A stretch of 64,000 nt of DNA from Acidobacteriota bacterium (GTDB lineage Bacteria > Acidobacteriota > Terriglobia > Terriglobales > Acidobacteriaceae): positions 1 to 64,000 of the forward strand of contig JAJXZT010000042.1 of NCBI GenBank assembly GCA_021779935.1. The letters run 5' to 3'. Positions within the stretch are counted from its first letter, which is position 1. Each line of letters opens with the position of its first letter. The position numbers were made by a program, and so were the translations under genes. The notes under the pieces are model-generated. The model searched no databases, was not told the origin of the DNA, and saw nothing but the letters and a program-made list of their open reading frames with translations. Of this stretch, positions 25,760 to 34,389 are shown one piece after another.

Positions 25760-26920
25760 CTACAACGCAGCCAACGCCTGCTCGAGATCGGCGATGATAT
25801 CGTCTACATCCTCAATGCCAACCGAGATGCGCACAAGGCCGTCGGTAATTCCGATCTTCTTGCGTCCCTCCGCACCGAGCGCCGCATGAGTCATGCTTGC
25901 CGGATGCGAGATCAGCGTCTCTACTCCGCCGAGCGACTCGCCGAGCGTACAGACCTTCACTCGCTTCAACAGTTTCTTCGCATTCGATAGCGAGCCGGTT
26001 TCAAAGGTGATCATCGATCCGAAGCCGCGCATCTGTCGCTCCGCCAGTTCATACTGCGGATTGCTTGCCAGGCCGGGGTAGAAGACCTTCTTCACCTTTT
26101 TGCTGCCATCCAGGAAGGCCGCGACAATGCGTCCGCTCTCGTCGTGCTGTTTCATTCTTATGGCGAGAGTCTTCACGCCGCGCAGCACCAGCCAGCACTC
26201 GAAGGGCGACATAATTCCGCCCGCCGATTTCTGAATGAACGCCAGCCGCTCCGCCTGTTCCTTTTTTGTGCAGACAAGCACGCCACCCAATCCATCGCTG
26301 TGGCCGTTTAGAAACTTCGTCGTCGAGTGCAGCACCATGTCCGCACCGAGGGCGATGGGGTTCTGGAAATATGGGGACATGAATGTGTTGTCGACCACGA
26401 GTTCAATGCCTCGCTTGTGTGCAACCTTTGCAATGGCCTCGATGTCGCTCAACGTCATCAGCGGGTTTGTCGGAGTCTCAACATACACGTAACGCGTATT
26501 TTTGCGTAACGCACGTTCCACGGCTCGCACGTCTGATGTATCGACATATGTAAATTGGAGACCGTAGTTCACCATGACCTGGTTGAACAACCGCGGCACA
26601 CCGCCGTAGACGTTGCTGGTGCAGACGACGTGATCGCCGCTCTTCATCATGGTGCACAGGGCGGTAACCGCCGCCATGCCGCTGGCGAAGACTCGCGAAG
26701 CCAATCCGCCTTCCAGTGATGCGAGGTTCTTCTCCAGACGGTCTCGCGTTGGGTTCGTGACGCGGGCATACTCATATCCCAAGCGCGGCTTTCCCAATTC
26801 ATCCTGTGCGTAGGTTGATGTAGCGTAGATCGGCACTCCAACCGAACCGGTCAGTGCCTCTGGTTCCTGTCCATCATGAATCGCGCGGGTCGAAAACCCG
26901 GCGCCTTTTCCATTTGCCAT
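25760..26920 (-). CDS. cystathionine gamma-synthase/gamma-lyase family enzyme
   Basis: Predicted 386-residue PLP enzyme of the Cys/Met metabolism family: STRAIHDGQEPE, YEYARVTNPTRDRLEKNLASLEGG, VETPTNPLM, VVDNTFMSP and the PLP lysine K202 in HSTTKFLNGHSD. Next to a CysK/CBS-like gene it most plausibly acts in transsulfuration, either making cystathionine or cleaving it to cysteine. ATG 26920 is chosen because GAGGGAC lies about six nt upstream. A structured 50-bp hairpin lies between the two genes. Confidence 0.9.
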   Translation of the reverse strand: MANGKGAGFSTRAIHDGQEPEALTGSVGVPIYATSTYAQDELGKPRLGYEYARVTNPTRDRLEKNLASLEGGLASRVFASGMAAVTALCTMMKSGDHVVCTSNVYGGVPRLFNQVMVNYGLQFTYVDTSDVRAVERALRKNTRYVYVETPTNPLMTLSDIEAIAKVAHKRGIELVVDNTFMSPYFQNPIALGADMVLHSTTKFLNGHSDGLGGVLVCTKKEQAERLAFIQKSAGGIMSPFECWLVLRGVKTLAIRMKQHDESGRIVAAFLDGSKKVKKVFYPGLASNPQYELAERQMRGFGSMITFETGSLSNAKKLLKRVKVCTLGESLGGVETLISHPASMTHAALGAEGRKKIGITDGLVRISVGIEDVDDIIADLEQALAAL

Positions 26921-26939
26921 AAGTCCCTCTAGATAGGCT

Positions 26940-26989
26940 GGAGGACCGGATTGCACCGCTGTTTCAGCGGCTTCGCACATCGGTCCTCC
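26940..26989 (-). promoter_or_regulatory. intercistronic nested hairpin
   Basis: A 9-bp outer stem (GGAGGACCG at 26940-26948 with CGGTCCTCC at 26981-26989) encloses an inner CCGCTG-TTT-CAGCGG hairpin (26956-26970). It fills most of the 76-bp gap between the CysK-like stop and the MetB-like start, ending about 20 nt before the start codon. It may tune translation or mRNA decay between the two genes; no known riboswitch pattern was recognised. Confidence 0.5.
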
Positions 26990-26996
26990 CGGCCAA

Positions 26997-27950
26997 TTAC
27001 CCTTTGAAGTGGAAGATGTCCTTTGAAAGATAACGTTCGGCTGAGTCGGGGATGAGTGTGACGACACGTTTGCCCGGCCCGAGCCTCCTGGCTACTTCTA
27101 CGGCGGCCCAAACGTTCGCGCCCGAGCTCGACCCACCAAGCACGCCTTCCTCCGCGGCAAGCCGGCGAACCATTTCGAATGCGTCAACGTCTTTCACCGA
27201 GATAACTTCATCACAAACGCTTGCGTCATAGGTTTTTGGAATGAAGCTGGATCCGATCCCCTCGACCGCATGCGAGCCGGGAGTTCCGCCACCGTAGACC
27301 GAATTCTCCGATTCCACCGTGACGGTCCACACACCGGATACGTGCTCCTTGAGATAACGCGCAATGCCGGTGAAGGTGCCACCTGTGCCCGCCCCAACCG
27401 TCACAGCGTCGATGCGGCCTTCCATCTGTTCGTAGATTTCACGGCCCGTTGTTTCGTAGTGATAATCGGGATTACCCTGGTTTTCAAACTGCGCCGCAAA
27501 CCAGTGACGAGGATTTTTCTCCGCCAGTTCGCGTCCGCGACGGATCGCACCCTCCATGCCTTCTTCATCAGGAGTGCGAATAACTTTTGCGCCAAACGCC
27601 TCCATCAGCATGACTTTCTCTTTTGAAAATTTCTGGGGAACGAAGAACGTGACCTTGTAGCCGCGTTGTGTGCCAACAAGTGCCAGTCCTACGCCGGTGT
27701 TTCCGGCCGTGGCCTCCACAATGGTGTCGCCGGGGTGCAGCGATCCGTCACGTTCAGCTTTCTGCACCATGCCAAGCGCCGCACGGTCCTTCACGCTGAA
27801 GGACGGGTTCAGAGATTCTAGTTTTACGAAGATATCCGCCGCTCCCGGTGGAACGATCTTTTTCAGATGAAGCATCGGCGTATGGCCGATGAGGTCAAGG
27901 ATATTTTCTGCGACGCGATACGAGGAATAGGTAAGTTCAGCCGCCTTCAT
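26997..27950 (-). CDS. cysteine synthase / cystathionine beta-synthase family enzyme
   Basis: Predicted 317 residues of fold-type II PLP enzyme. NILDLIGHTPMLHL, K54 in SFSVKDRAALG as the PLP lysine, substrate loop EATAGNTGVGLA and VGAGTGGTFTGIARYL with GGSSSGAN. The substrate-loop variant and the adjacent MetB/CGL-like gene fit a reverse-transsulfuration pair (as in the mccA-mccB arrangement), but plain O-acetylserine sulfhydrylase activity is equally compatible. ATG 27950 excludes an upstream extension to 28031 with no family similarity. Confidence 0.9.
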   Translation of the reverse strand: MKAAELTYSSYRVAENILDLIGHTPMLHLKKIVPPGAADIFVKLESLNPSFSVKDRAALGMVQKAERDGSLHPGDTIVEATAGNTGVGLALVGTQRGYKVTFFVPQKFSKEKVMLMEAFGAKVIRTPDEEGMEGAIRRGRELAEKNPRHWFAAQFENQGNPDYHYETTGREIYEQMEGRIDAVTVGAGTGGTFTGIARYLKEHVSGVWTVTVESENSVYGGGTPGSHAVEGIGSSFIPKTYDASVCDEVISVKDVDAFEMVRRLAAEEGVLGGSSSGANVWAAVEVARRLGPGKRVVTLIPDSAERYLSKDIFHFKG

Positions 27951-28036
27951 GACATATATCCTGGCAGGGCTGTCGAAGCATGGATGCATTGCTTCTACCC
28001 CGCAATGGATAAACCGAGTCGCACGGTCCACCCGGC

Positions 28037-28078
28037 ATAAAAAGAGCCCAGGCCGCTTGCGCGAGCTGCCTGGGCTCT
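28037..28078 (-). terminator. Rho-independent terminator of the VWA operon
   Basis: AGAGCCCAGGC (28043-28053) pairs perfectly with GCCTGGGCTCT (28068-28078); on the minus strand the stem is followed by a run of five T. It lies 18 bp past the stop of the VWA gene at 28096. Confidence 0.85.
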
Positions 28079-28095
28079 AGCGACCGGATATTGTA

Positions 28096-29103
28096 CTACT
28101 GCGAGGTGTGTCCCGGCTCGCTGGCGTAATAGCCGGTACGAGTGCGCACGATCAAATGCCGGTATCCGTGAGCCTTCGCCTCAACTCGAATCGTCCTGTA
28201 TCCTCCCTGGCTCTGGGGCGTGCTTGGTTTGTAGCCGATGGAGTATTGGCTGCGAATATCGCGCGCCACTTCACGCGTGATAGCATCCACTTCCGCCAGG
28301 TCCTTGGGGAAGTAAGCAATTCCACCTGTCTGCTCGGCAAACATCTTCAGCGCGCGCCGCGCTTTCTTCTCCCGCTCTCCACCCAACAGACCAATGGTGT
28401 AAATGACTGGGCCACCGTCCACGGCGACTCTCCGCACGGCCGTCTCAAGCGACTCCTTGCTGGCGTTATCTTCGCCGTCCGTCACCACCAGCAACACTTT
28501 CTTGTCCAGCTTTGGTTCTTTCTTCAGTTCATCCGCAGAGGCAACAATGGCGTCGTATAGCGCAGTGCCGCCGCGCGATTCAATGCGATCCAGCGCATCG
28601 CGCAGCAGGTCGACATTCGACGTGAAACCCTGATCGAGATACGGCTGCTGGTTGAAATTAACGATGAACACTTCGTCCTGCGGATTGCTTGCCCTTACAA
28701 AATTTATCGCCGCCTGATTTACCGCCGGACGCTTGTCCCTCATGGAGCCGGAATTGTCGATGACAATCCCAAGCGCTACGGGAATATCTTCGTGACGGAA
28801 GGAAGTGATCGTCTGCAGCTTGCCGTCTTCGAACACCTTGAAGTCGTTCTTTGTAAGGTCGGTGACAAGCCCTTTTTTGCCGTCCAGCACCGTGGCATGA
28901 AGGAGGACTTCATTCACTTGCTTCTTGAAGACGAAAACTCCGCCTTCGGTCGATACGGGCGCTTGTCCCTGCTGCGAGGTCTCGGGCTTCTTTTGATTTT
29001 TGTCCTTCTGTGGCGAGGCGGCCCGCAACGGCGCATTCGCAGACAACAGAATCAAACACAGAATGAAAATGGAGAGGGCAGATTGCTTAGTGAGTCGGAG
29101 CAT
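28096..29103 (-). CDS. secreted VWFA-related Acidobacterial protein (second of pair)
   Basis: Predicted 335 residues. Signal peptide MLRLTKQSALSIFILCLILLSANAPLRA, then a lysine/glutamine-rich spacer, a beta-strand segment ending TKNDFKVFEDGKLQTITSF, and a von Willebrand A domain with the MIDAS motif DNSGSM, GGTALYDAI and VVTDGEDNAS. The C-terminal RSQYSIGYKP...GYRTIRVEAK is characteristic of the acidobacterial VWFA family (TIGR03436-like). It likely binds proteins or matrix outside the inner membrane. ATG 29103 gives a clean signal peptide and a 17-nt overlap with the upstream paralogue; ATG 29121 is possible. Confidence 0.9.
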   Translation of the reverse strand: MLRLTKQSALSIFILCLILLSANAPLRAASPQKDKNQKKPETSQQGQAPVSTEGGVFVFKKQVNEVLLHATVLDGKKGLVTDLTKNDFKVFEDGKLQTITSFRHEDIPVALGIVIDNSGSMRDKRPAVNQAAINFVRASNPQDEVFIVNFNQQPYLDQGFTSNVDLLRDALDRIESRGGTALYDAIVASADELKKEPKLDKKVLLVVTDGEDNASKESLETAVRRVAVDGGPVIYTIGLLGGEREKKARRALKMFAEQTGGIAYFPKDLAEVDAITREVARDIRSQYSIGYKPSTPQSQGGYRTIRVEAKAHGYRHLIVRTRTGYYASEPGHTSQ

Positions 29104-30340
29104 AGTATCCCGATTTTGCATATACCGTCAGTGGAGGCAGCCCTTTCGGTGGGTTCAATTTAACTCTAATTTTTCTCCACTTGCCATCGTGCGCAGGGTC
29201 CGTTGGGCGGTAGCCAAGAACGTACTGGTTGCGCAACTCAATTCCAATTTTTGTCGCAACATCCGAAAGATCGTTCGGATTATTGATCGTAAATGTTCGC
29301 CCGCCGGTCACATCCGTGATCGCTGACAACGTCGCCGGCCCCATTTGTTCCTCCGGGGTTCCCGGGTTTTGCGAGAAGAGACCAATCGCGTAAATCTGAA
29401 CGTCCGCTTCCTTCACCAAAGAAAGTATCTCACTCTCCGTGTAACGGCTATGGTTGTCGCCCCCATCGGAGATAATCAGCAACGCCTTTCTCTGGTGCTG
29501 CGCCTCGCGCATCTTGGCGAGACCCATGTAGATAGCGTCCATCAGTGCGGTTCGTCCCTTCGGAATCGCATACACCAGTTGTCCCTGAACCTTCGAGACA
29601 GATTGCGTGAAGTCGGAGACGAGCTCAGGCTTATCATTGAAGGCCACCAGGAAAAATTCATCCTGGGGATTGGCGGTCTTAAGGAATTCGACTACCGCCT
29701 CTTTCGCCTTATCAATCTTGTCGGCCATGCTGCCGCTCATGTCAAAGATCACGCCCAGCGAAATCGGCGCGTCCTGACTTGAAAAGCTACTGATCTCCTG
29801 CTTCCTCCCATTGTCCCAGACAGAAAAATTGTTCTTGTCGAGGCCCGTCACCAAGCGGTTCATCGGGTCCGTGATCGTCACCGGAACGAGCACAAGATCG
29901 ACGTCTACCTTGATGGGCTTGCTGTAAGTCTTCAGGCTCGGATCAAGTTCGGAAGGCGTGGGCACGTCGGGAACCGGCTTGCCTTCCACCATTCCTGGTT
30001 CTTTTCGCGGACGAATATGGACTTCGTCGAAAGTACCCTCGACGGGAAGGCGCGGGGGTTGTGCCGTGGCTGGAGGCGTCTGCGGCTTTTGCCCTTCAGT
30101 AGGGGTGCTCGGCTTCTGATCGGGTTTTGTTTTTGTATTGGCCTTGGTAGCTTGTCCGGTGCTGGCCGAGGAACTGTCTTGCCCGGAATTCGGCGGTGTG
30201 GGTTGAGGAGGATTCGCGGGCGTTTGGCCCATCACTAAAGAAGCTGAGCACAGCAACATGGCGATGCACAGGATTTCCCGTGCTGCCGCAATCCACGGCC
30301 GCTTCCGTCTGGACCTGCGCAACGCCTTCTCCGTGCACAT
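29087..30340 (-). CDS. secreted VWFA-related Acidobacterial protein (first of pair)
   Basis: Predicted 417 residues. A basic N-terminus and hydrophobic stretch (EILCIAMLLCSASLVMG) form the signal peptide, followed by a long Pro/Gln/Thr-rich linker (about 40-100). A segment TGLDKNNFSVWDNGRKQEISSF leads into a VWA domain with MIDAS DMSGSM, GRTALMDAIYMGL and IISDGGDNHS, ending RNQYVLGYRPTDPAHDGKWRKIRVKL. It is paralogous to the next gene and overlaps its start, so the two were duplicated in tandem and are translated together. AGGG 7 nt before ATG 30340 supports this start over one at 30391. Confidence 0.9.
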   Translation of the reverse strand: MCTEKALRRSRRKRPWIAAAREILCIAMLLCSASLVMGQTPANPPQPTPPNSGQDSSSASTGQATKANTKTKPDQKPSTPTEGQKPQTPPATAQPPRLPVEGTFDEVHIRPRKEPGMVEGKPVPDVPTPSELDPSLKTYSKPIKVDVDLVLVPVTITDPMNRLVTGLDKNNFSVWDNGRKQEISSFSSQDAPISLGVIFDMSGSMADKIDKAKEAVVEFLKTANPQDEFFLVAFNDKPELVSDFTQSVSKVQGQLVYAIPKGRTALMDAIYMGLAKMREAQHQRKALLIISDGGDNHSRYTESEILSLVKEADVQIYAIGLFSQNPGTPEEQMGPATLSAITDVTGGRTFTINNPNDLSDVATKIGIELRNQYVLGYRPTDPAHDGKWRKIRVKLNPPKGLPPLTVYAKSGYYAPTH

Positions 30341-30782
30341 GTTCGACCCTGACCCGTTCCGACGACCCCACTGGCCATCCGTTCGGAACATCGCTTTGTG
30401 AGTGCCGATGCTACCACAGTCCTGCCGCCGCGAAACCCGTCCGTTTCCGGCGACCCGCCTATGGATGCTTCCGGTAACCTATTTCGATGTTCGGCAGAGG
30501 TCCCCGGTTTTCTTTTTTCGCAGGAAGTTCGGCTGCATCACTGTGCCGGTTCAGTACCTTCAGGACCATGAGAAGAATCGCCCGAAACGTGCCGTTCGTC
30601 CTGACCAAAAGAACTCATCTAAATAGTCGCCTGGTTCATTATCCGCCTGTTTGCACCGGTTTAAGCATGACGAAAACAGCTACGGACGGGAGAACCGGAA
30701 ATCGGAACCTGTTTGGGATCCTCATTACAATTTCGGTACCGGAAAGAAGATCTTGCCTCCGTTGGTCTCTGGCACAGTTACG
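30341..30782. other. divergent intergenic region, no gene seen
   Basis: About 440 bp separate the VWA gene (minus) from the amidase gene (plus). Short frames exist but none has coding character. A TACAAT at 30726-30731 could be a -10 for the amidase operon; no matching -35 stands out. Confidence 0.3.
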
Positions 30783-32297
30783 ATGAGTAGTATCAGCGTT
30801 CAAATTACATTCCGTTGTCGTGACTTTGTGGCGCGCCGGTTCCGCATCGGAAGGCGACGGGCTTCTCGAACTCGCCTGATCGCCGGGACAGTCGCCGTAC
30901 TTGCGTTCCTGTTGATCCCGGGACACGCCCGCGCGGCGGACCAACCGCATCTCGCTATCTTTGCGCAGCAGATCAACTATCTCGTCAACGTCCAACTCCG
31001 CGACGGGTCTGAATATGTCGGCCTGCTTGATGTGCTTGATCCCCTCGGACAGGTCGCGACACATATCAACGGTAAGAAATGGACGCTCGATTTCAGTTCG
31101 AGCGGGAACCGGGTTGAAATCGTCTGCCAAGAGGGTAAGCGAAAATGCTCGATTCGCGGCGCGGACGTCGAGATGGCCGCAAAGTTCGTCGTCTCCGAAG
31201 GCCACGGATACGTTCCCGTTTCGGCTCTCGCTGAAATCCTCCCGCGCGTTACAAACCTCATTGCGAATCTCAATGTGCACGGACGCCGACTGTTACTCGG
31301 GATAAGCGGTGTACATCTTTCCTCCGATGTCCTGAAAAATCCGTCACGACTCGTATTGACTTTTCCCTCGCCAGTCAAGCCGGCGGTCACGAATGAGGGA
31401 AACACGCTGCTGCTGACCTTTACACGCGAGCCGGTCACGACTACTGGGCCAGAGACAACCAACTTCGGGGACCCGCTGATCACATCGGGGCGATTCATGG
31501 TGGTCAACGGGGCGGCACTGTACCTGGTCACCGCCACCGCCCCGGTCGTCACCATGTTCTCCGAGGGGAACCGGGTGATCACCATAAGTGCCCCACCGGC
31601 GGCGGTTCCGGCGACGCCGGCGCAGCCTCCTGTGACGGCACCAGTGCAAGCACAGCCAGTACCGGCTCCCACACAGCCAGTGCCGCAGAAGCCGGCGGCA
31701 CCGGCGTTCATCGTGGCGATTGACGCCGCGCATGGCGGTACAGAGACCGGAGCCCTGCTCAGCCCGACCCTGGCGGAGAAGGACGTAACACTGGCCCTCG
31801 CCCGGCGCATCGCCCGGGAACTTCAGTCGAAGGGCATCAGTGTCTACATGGTGCGCGCGGGCGACACACAGATGACGCTCGACCAGCGGGCTTCGGCGGC
31901 CAACACGGCGCACGCCGCGCTCTATATCGCCATCCACGCGGCCGCGCAAGGGCATGGTGTACGCCTATATACAGCCATGCTTCCGCCATCGATGGCCGTT
32001 CCGACTCACCACGCCTTCGTCCCGTGGGAGACCGCGCAGTCGGCATGGCTCGACCTGAGCGCCACAGCCGCCGGGTCGATTGCAGACGAGTGCAACCGGC
32101 GCAATATCCCAGTACGCGCCATGCCAGCGGCAGTCCGCCCGCTGAACAATATCGAGGGGCCGGCGATTGCGCTGGAGGTTGCGCCGCCCTCGGATACGCT
32201 GGAAGACATCAACTCTGCAACCTATCAGCAGAGCATTGCCTCGGCGGTGGCGGCGGGAATCACCGCAATACGTCCCAAACTGGAGGCGGCGCGATGA
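30783..32297 (+). CDS. N-acetylmuramoyl-L-alanine amidase (Amidase_3)
   Basis: Predicted 504 residues. A basic N-terminus and TVAVLAFLLIPGHARAA form a signal peptide. Residues about 55-270 look like AMIN or copper-amine-oxidase-N-type beta domains (QQINYLVNVQLRDGSEYVGLLDVL, GHGYVPVSALAEILP). A Pro/Gln/Ala linker (about 275-315) precedes the catalytic domain: zinc ligands in IDAAHGG, LAEKDVTLALA and ALYIAIHAA, catalytic Glu in AIALEVAPPSD. It cuts the amide between MurNAc and the stem peptide in the periplasm. Its stop overlaps the GerMN gene start. Confidence 0.88.
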   Translation: MSSISVQITFRCRDFVARRFRIGRRRASRTRLIAGTVAVLAFLLIPGHARAADQPHLAIFAQQINYLVNVQLRDGSEYVGLLDVLDPLGQVATHINGKKWTLDFSSSGNRVEIVCQEGKRKCSIRGADVEMAAKFVVSEGHGYVPVSALAEILPRVTNLIANLNVHGRRLLLGISGVHLSSDVLKNPSRLVLTFPSPVKPAVTNEGNTLLLTFTREPVTTTGPETTNFGDPLITSGRFMVVNGAALYLVTATAPVVTMFSEGNRVITISAPPAAVPATPAQPPVTAPVQAQPVPAPTQPVPQKPAAPAFIVAIDAAHGGTETGALLSPTLAEKDVTLALARRIARELQSKGISVYMVRAGDTQMTLDQRASAANTAHAALYIAIHAAAQGHGVRLYTAMLPPSMAVPTHHAFVPWETAQSAWLDLSATAAGSIADECNRRNIPVRAMPAAVRPLNNIEGPAIALEVAPPSDTLEDINSATYQQSIASAVAAGITAIRPKLEAAR

Positions 32298-32878
32298 TCT
32301 CCCGTCCGATGCAGATCACGATAGCGCTGCTGGTCGCCGCGATCCTCGGCATGGGTTTCTACGCCCTGAAGCTGAAGCAGAAGGTAGAAACGCTGCATGC
32401 CACCAGCGACAACCGTCCGGCGGCTCCACCGGTGACAGGAGACCTGCAGACGGTAACACTGTGGGTGGCGCACGACGACGGCACGCTGCACCAGCAGCAA
32501 ATGCAGTTGGCCATGCCTAACGAACCAGCAGCGCGCGCCATGCGAGTGCTACAGGCGCTGGTGCAGATCTATACCGGCAAAGACTCGCCGCATCCGCTGG
32601 GAGCGGGGTCAGACATCGAGGACGTGTATCTTGTAAATGGCACGACCGCGGTCGTCGACCTGAACCAGACACTCGCCGATACGCATCCCTCGGGAATCAT
32701 GGTGGAACAGTTGACGATCGTCTCGCTGATCCAGACACTGACGGCCAACGTCCCGAACGTGACCAGGGTGAAGTTCCTGGTGGGCGGCAAAGAGCGCGAC
32801 ACACTGGCCGGGCACGAGGACCTGAAGATGACGTATGACGTATCGACAGTCTCCCAAGTGGCGCAGGAGCTGCAGTGA
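32294..32878 (+). CDS. GerMN-domain membrane-anchored protein
   Basis: Predicted 194 residues. One N-terminal transmembrane anchor (ITIALLVAAILGMGFYAL), then a GerMN domain: VTLWVAHDDGTLHQQQ, PNEPAARAMRVLQALVQI, LGAGSDIEDVYLVNGTTAVVDLNQTLADTHPSG, LTIVSLIQTLTANVPNVTRVKFLVGGKE. GerMN proteins function at the envelope and are often coupled to amidases. It overlaps the amidase by 4 nt (ATGA) and murI by 4 nt (GTGA), so the three form one translationally coupled unit. Confidence 0.88.
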   Translation: MISRPMQITIALLVAAILGMGFYALKLKQKVETLHATSDNRPAAPPVTGDLQTVTLWVAHDDGTLHQQQMQLAMPNEPAARAMRVLQALVQIYTGKDSPHPLGAGSDIEDVYLVNGTTAVVDLNQTLADTHPSGIMVEQLTIVSLIQTLTANVPNVTRVKFLVGGKERDTLAGHEDLKMTYDVSTVSQVAQELQ

Positions 32879-33702
32879 GCCAGGCATCCACGAAGACAAC
32901 CCACAGGCCTCGCATCGCCGTGTTCGACTCCGGCGTTGGCGGACTCACCGTGTTGCGTGCCATCGCGGGACAAGTTCCGGACGCGGATTACCTCTACTTC
33001 GGCGACACGGCTCGCCTGCCTTATGGGACCAAGTCACGCGAGACCGTGGCGCGCTACGCGATTGAGGCCGCACTCTTCCTGCAAGACCTCGGCATCGACA
33101 TGCTGGTGATCGGCTGCAATACGGCGACAGCGCTGGCGCTCTACGACATCAAGGGCGCGGTCGACGTGCCGGTGATCGGCGTGATCGATCCGGGCGCGGA
33201 CCGCGCGGCGGAGATCAGCCGCAGCCGCGAAGCAGTGGTTTTCGCCACGGAAGCCACGATCAGCAGTCACGCTTACCAGCGCGCGCTGGCGCGGCGCGGA
33301 TTCGCGACCCATGAGAAGGCTTGTCCGCTGCTCGTCCCGCTGGTGGAAGAGGGATGGATCGAACATCCGGTGACGGAACAGGTGGCGCGCATCTATATGA
33401 TCGAGGCGCTGCGGGTTGCATCGATGAATACCGATGTACTCGTGCTGGGTTGCACGCACTATCCACTGATCCGTCCGCTGCTGCGACGCGTGGTGCCGCA
33501 GAAGATCGCCATCGTCGATTCGGCGGAGTCAACGGCGCAGGTGGTGGCGAAGGAACTCGGAGTTGCGCCGGGAGCGCAACCGAACGCTCTTCCCTCGTAC
33601 CGCTTCTTCGTCACCGACTCAACGGAGAAGTTCCGGCGGATGGCTCCTCTGTTCCTCGGCTTCCCGGTCGACGGAGTGGAGCACGTGGATCTGGGCGGAT
33701 GA
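32875..33702 (+). CDS. murI: glutamate racemase
   Basis: Predicted 275 residues. IAVFDSGVGGLTVLRAI, YFGDTARLPYGTKS, catalytic C81 in VIGCNTATA and the second catalytic Cys in VLGCTHYPL (about 193) define MurI. It supplies D-glutamate for peptidoglycan in the cytoplasm. GTG start overlapping the GerMN stop. The operon groups precursor supply with cell-wall remodelling. A terminator is seen about 200 bp downstream. Confidence 0.95.
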   Translation: MSQASTKTTHRPRIAVFDSGVGGLTVLRAIAGQVPDADYLYFGDTARLPYGTKSRETVARYAIEAALFLQDLGIDMLVIGCNTATALALYDIKGAVDVPVIGVIDPGADRAAEISRSREAVVFATEATISSHAYQRALARRGFATHEKACPLLVPLVEEGWIEHPVTEQVARIYMIEALRVASMNTDVLVLGCTHYPLIRPLLRRVVPQKIAIVDSAESTAQVVAKELGVAPGAQPNALPSYRFFVTDSTEKFRRMAPLFLGFPVDGVEHVDLGG

Positions 33703-33703
33703 G

Positions 33704-33743
33704 AAGAATTTTCGAATTTTCGAATTACCGGATTTTCGAATTG
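33704..33743. repeat. TTCGAA-rich repeat block, first copy
   Basis: ATTTTCGAATT occurs here in staggered copies separated by ACCGG. The same pattern (GATTTTCGAATTGCCGAATTTTCGAATT) recurs at 34176-34214, so the blocks bracket the palindrome and terminator between them. Confidence 0.6.
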
Positions 33744-33798
33744 CGTTGCTTCAAGTCCGATTAAGGAAGTACCCCCACCCCCCATTTTTTAAATACTT

Positions 33799-33843
33799 TG
33801 TTATCTAATATTTACCGATACTCTGCGTAAATATTAGATAACA
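33799..33843. repeat. 17-bp perfect AT-rich inverted repeat
   Basis: TGTTATCTAATATTTAC (33799-33815) is the exact reverse complement of 33827-33843, with an 11-nt loop. It is AT-rich in a GC-rich neighbourhood. It is not followed by a T-tract, so a protein-binding site or integration-type site is possible. Confidence 0.7.
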
Positions 33844-33900
33844 GGGCAGTTAGCTGTTTTGCGCTTAGCCCTAGCCGTTAGCCAACAACAAAACGACAAA

Positions 33901-33928
33901 AGCCCGCACTCGGCGGGCTCTTTGTTTT
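33901..33928 (+). terminator. Rho-independent terminator after the murI operon
   Basis: AGCCCGC-ACTCG-GCGGGCT followed by CTTTGTTTT on the plus strand; an A-rich stretch on the other side makes it potentially bidirectional. Confidence 0.75.
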
Positions 33929-34175
33929 AGCTCTATATCTAGTGTGACATATGGCAGGGGGAAAAGGGGACATCGAATTTGAAACTCTATTTGCTTTGTT
34001 TTGAAATAGCTGGGGGAAATGTGTGACCAAGAACATCTTGACGCGTGACTAAAGCAGGTTTCGGAGGTGTCAGAGGTTTCGAAAAACTTAAAGATCACCA
34101 CAGGGGGCACGGAGGAAAGTCAAAAAATGAAGACGGAAGACCAGAGTAAGGACGAAATATGAAGGACAAGGGAAA

Positions 34176-34214
34176 GAAAAGATTTTCGAATTGCCGAATT
34201 TTCGAATTGAAGCG
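34176..34214. repeat. TTCGAA-rich repeat block, second copy
   Basis: Contains two ATTTTCGAATT units separated by GCCGA, matching the block at 33704-33743 in sequence and orientation about 470 bp away. Confidence 0.6.
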
Positions 34215-34389
34215 AATGGAATCCCGCCCGAACGGTCATAGTGCAAAACCTACAAGTTTCACCGCAAAACTTCCTGCGCAAATTTTTCATGGTTCCCGCT
34301 AAGTTCTTGTTTTCAGGAGCGAGGCATGGGATGGCCTGAGGCTTGCAACATCGGAGGCACAGGCGAACACATATAGGAGGTCAGGAACC

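Larger units (their letters stand above)
33703..34389. other. repeat-rich intergenic region, no protein gene
   Basis: About 690 bp with no credible coding frame. It contains two TTCGAA-rich blocks (33704-33743, 34176-34214), a 17-bp perfect inverted repeat (33799-33843), a terminator (33901-33928) and, at the right end, the ribosome-binding site of the interrupted gene at 34390. Confidence 0.6.

Noticed and set aside
27951-28036. SAM-I riboswitch upstream of the CysK-like gene
   Set aside because: The short leader lacks the conserved core and the space is bounded by a terminator of the upstream operon.
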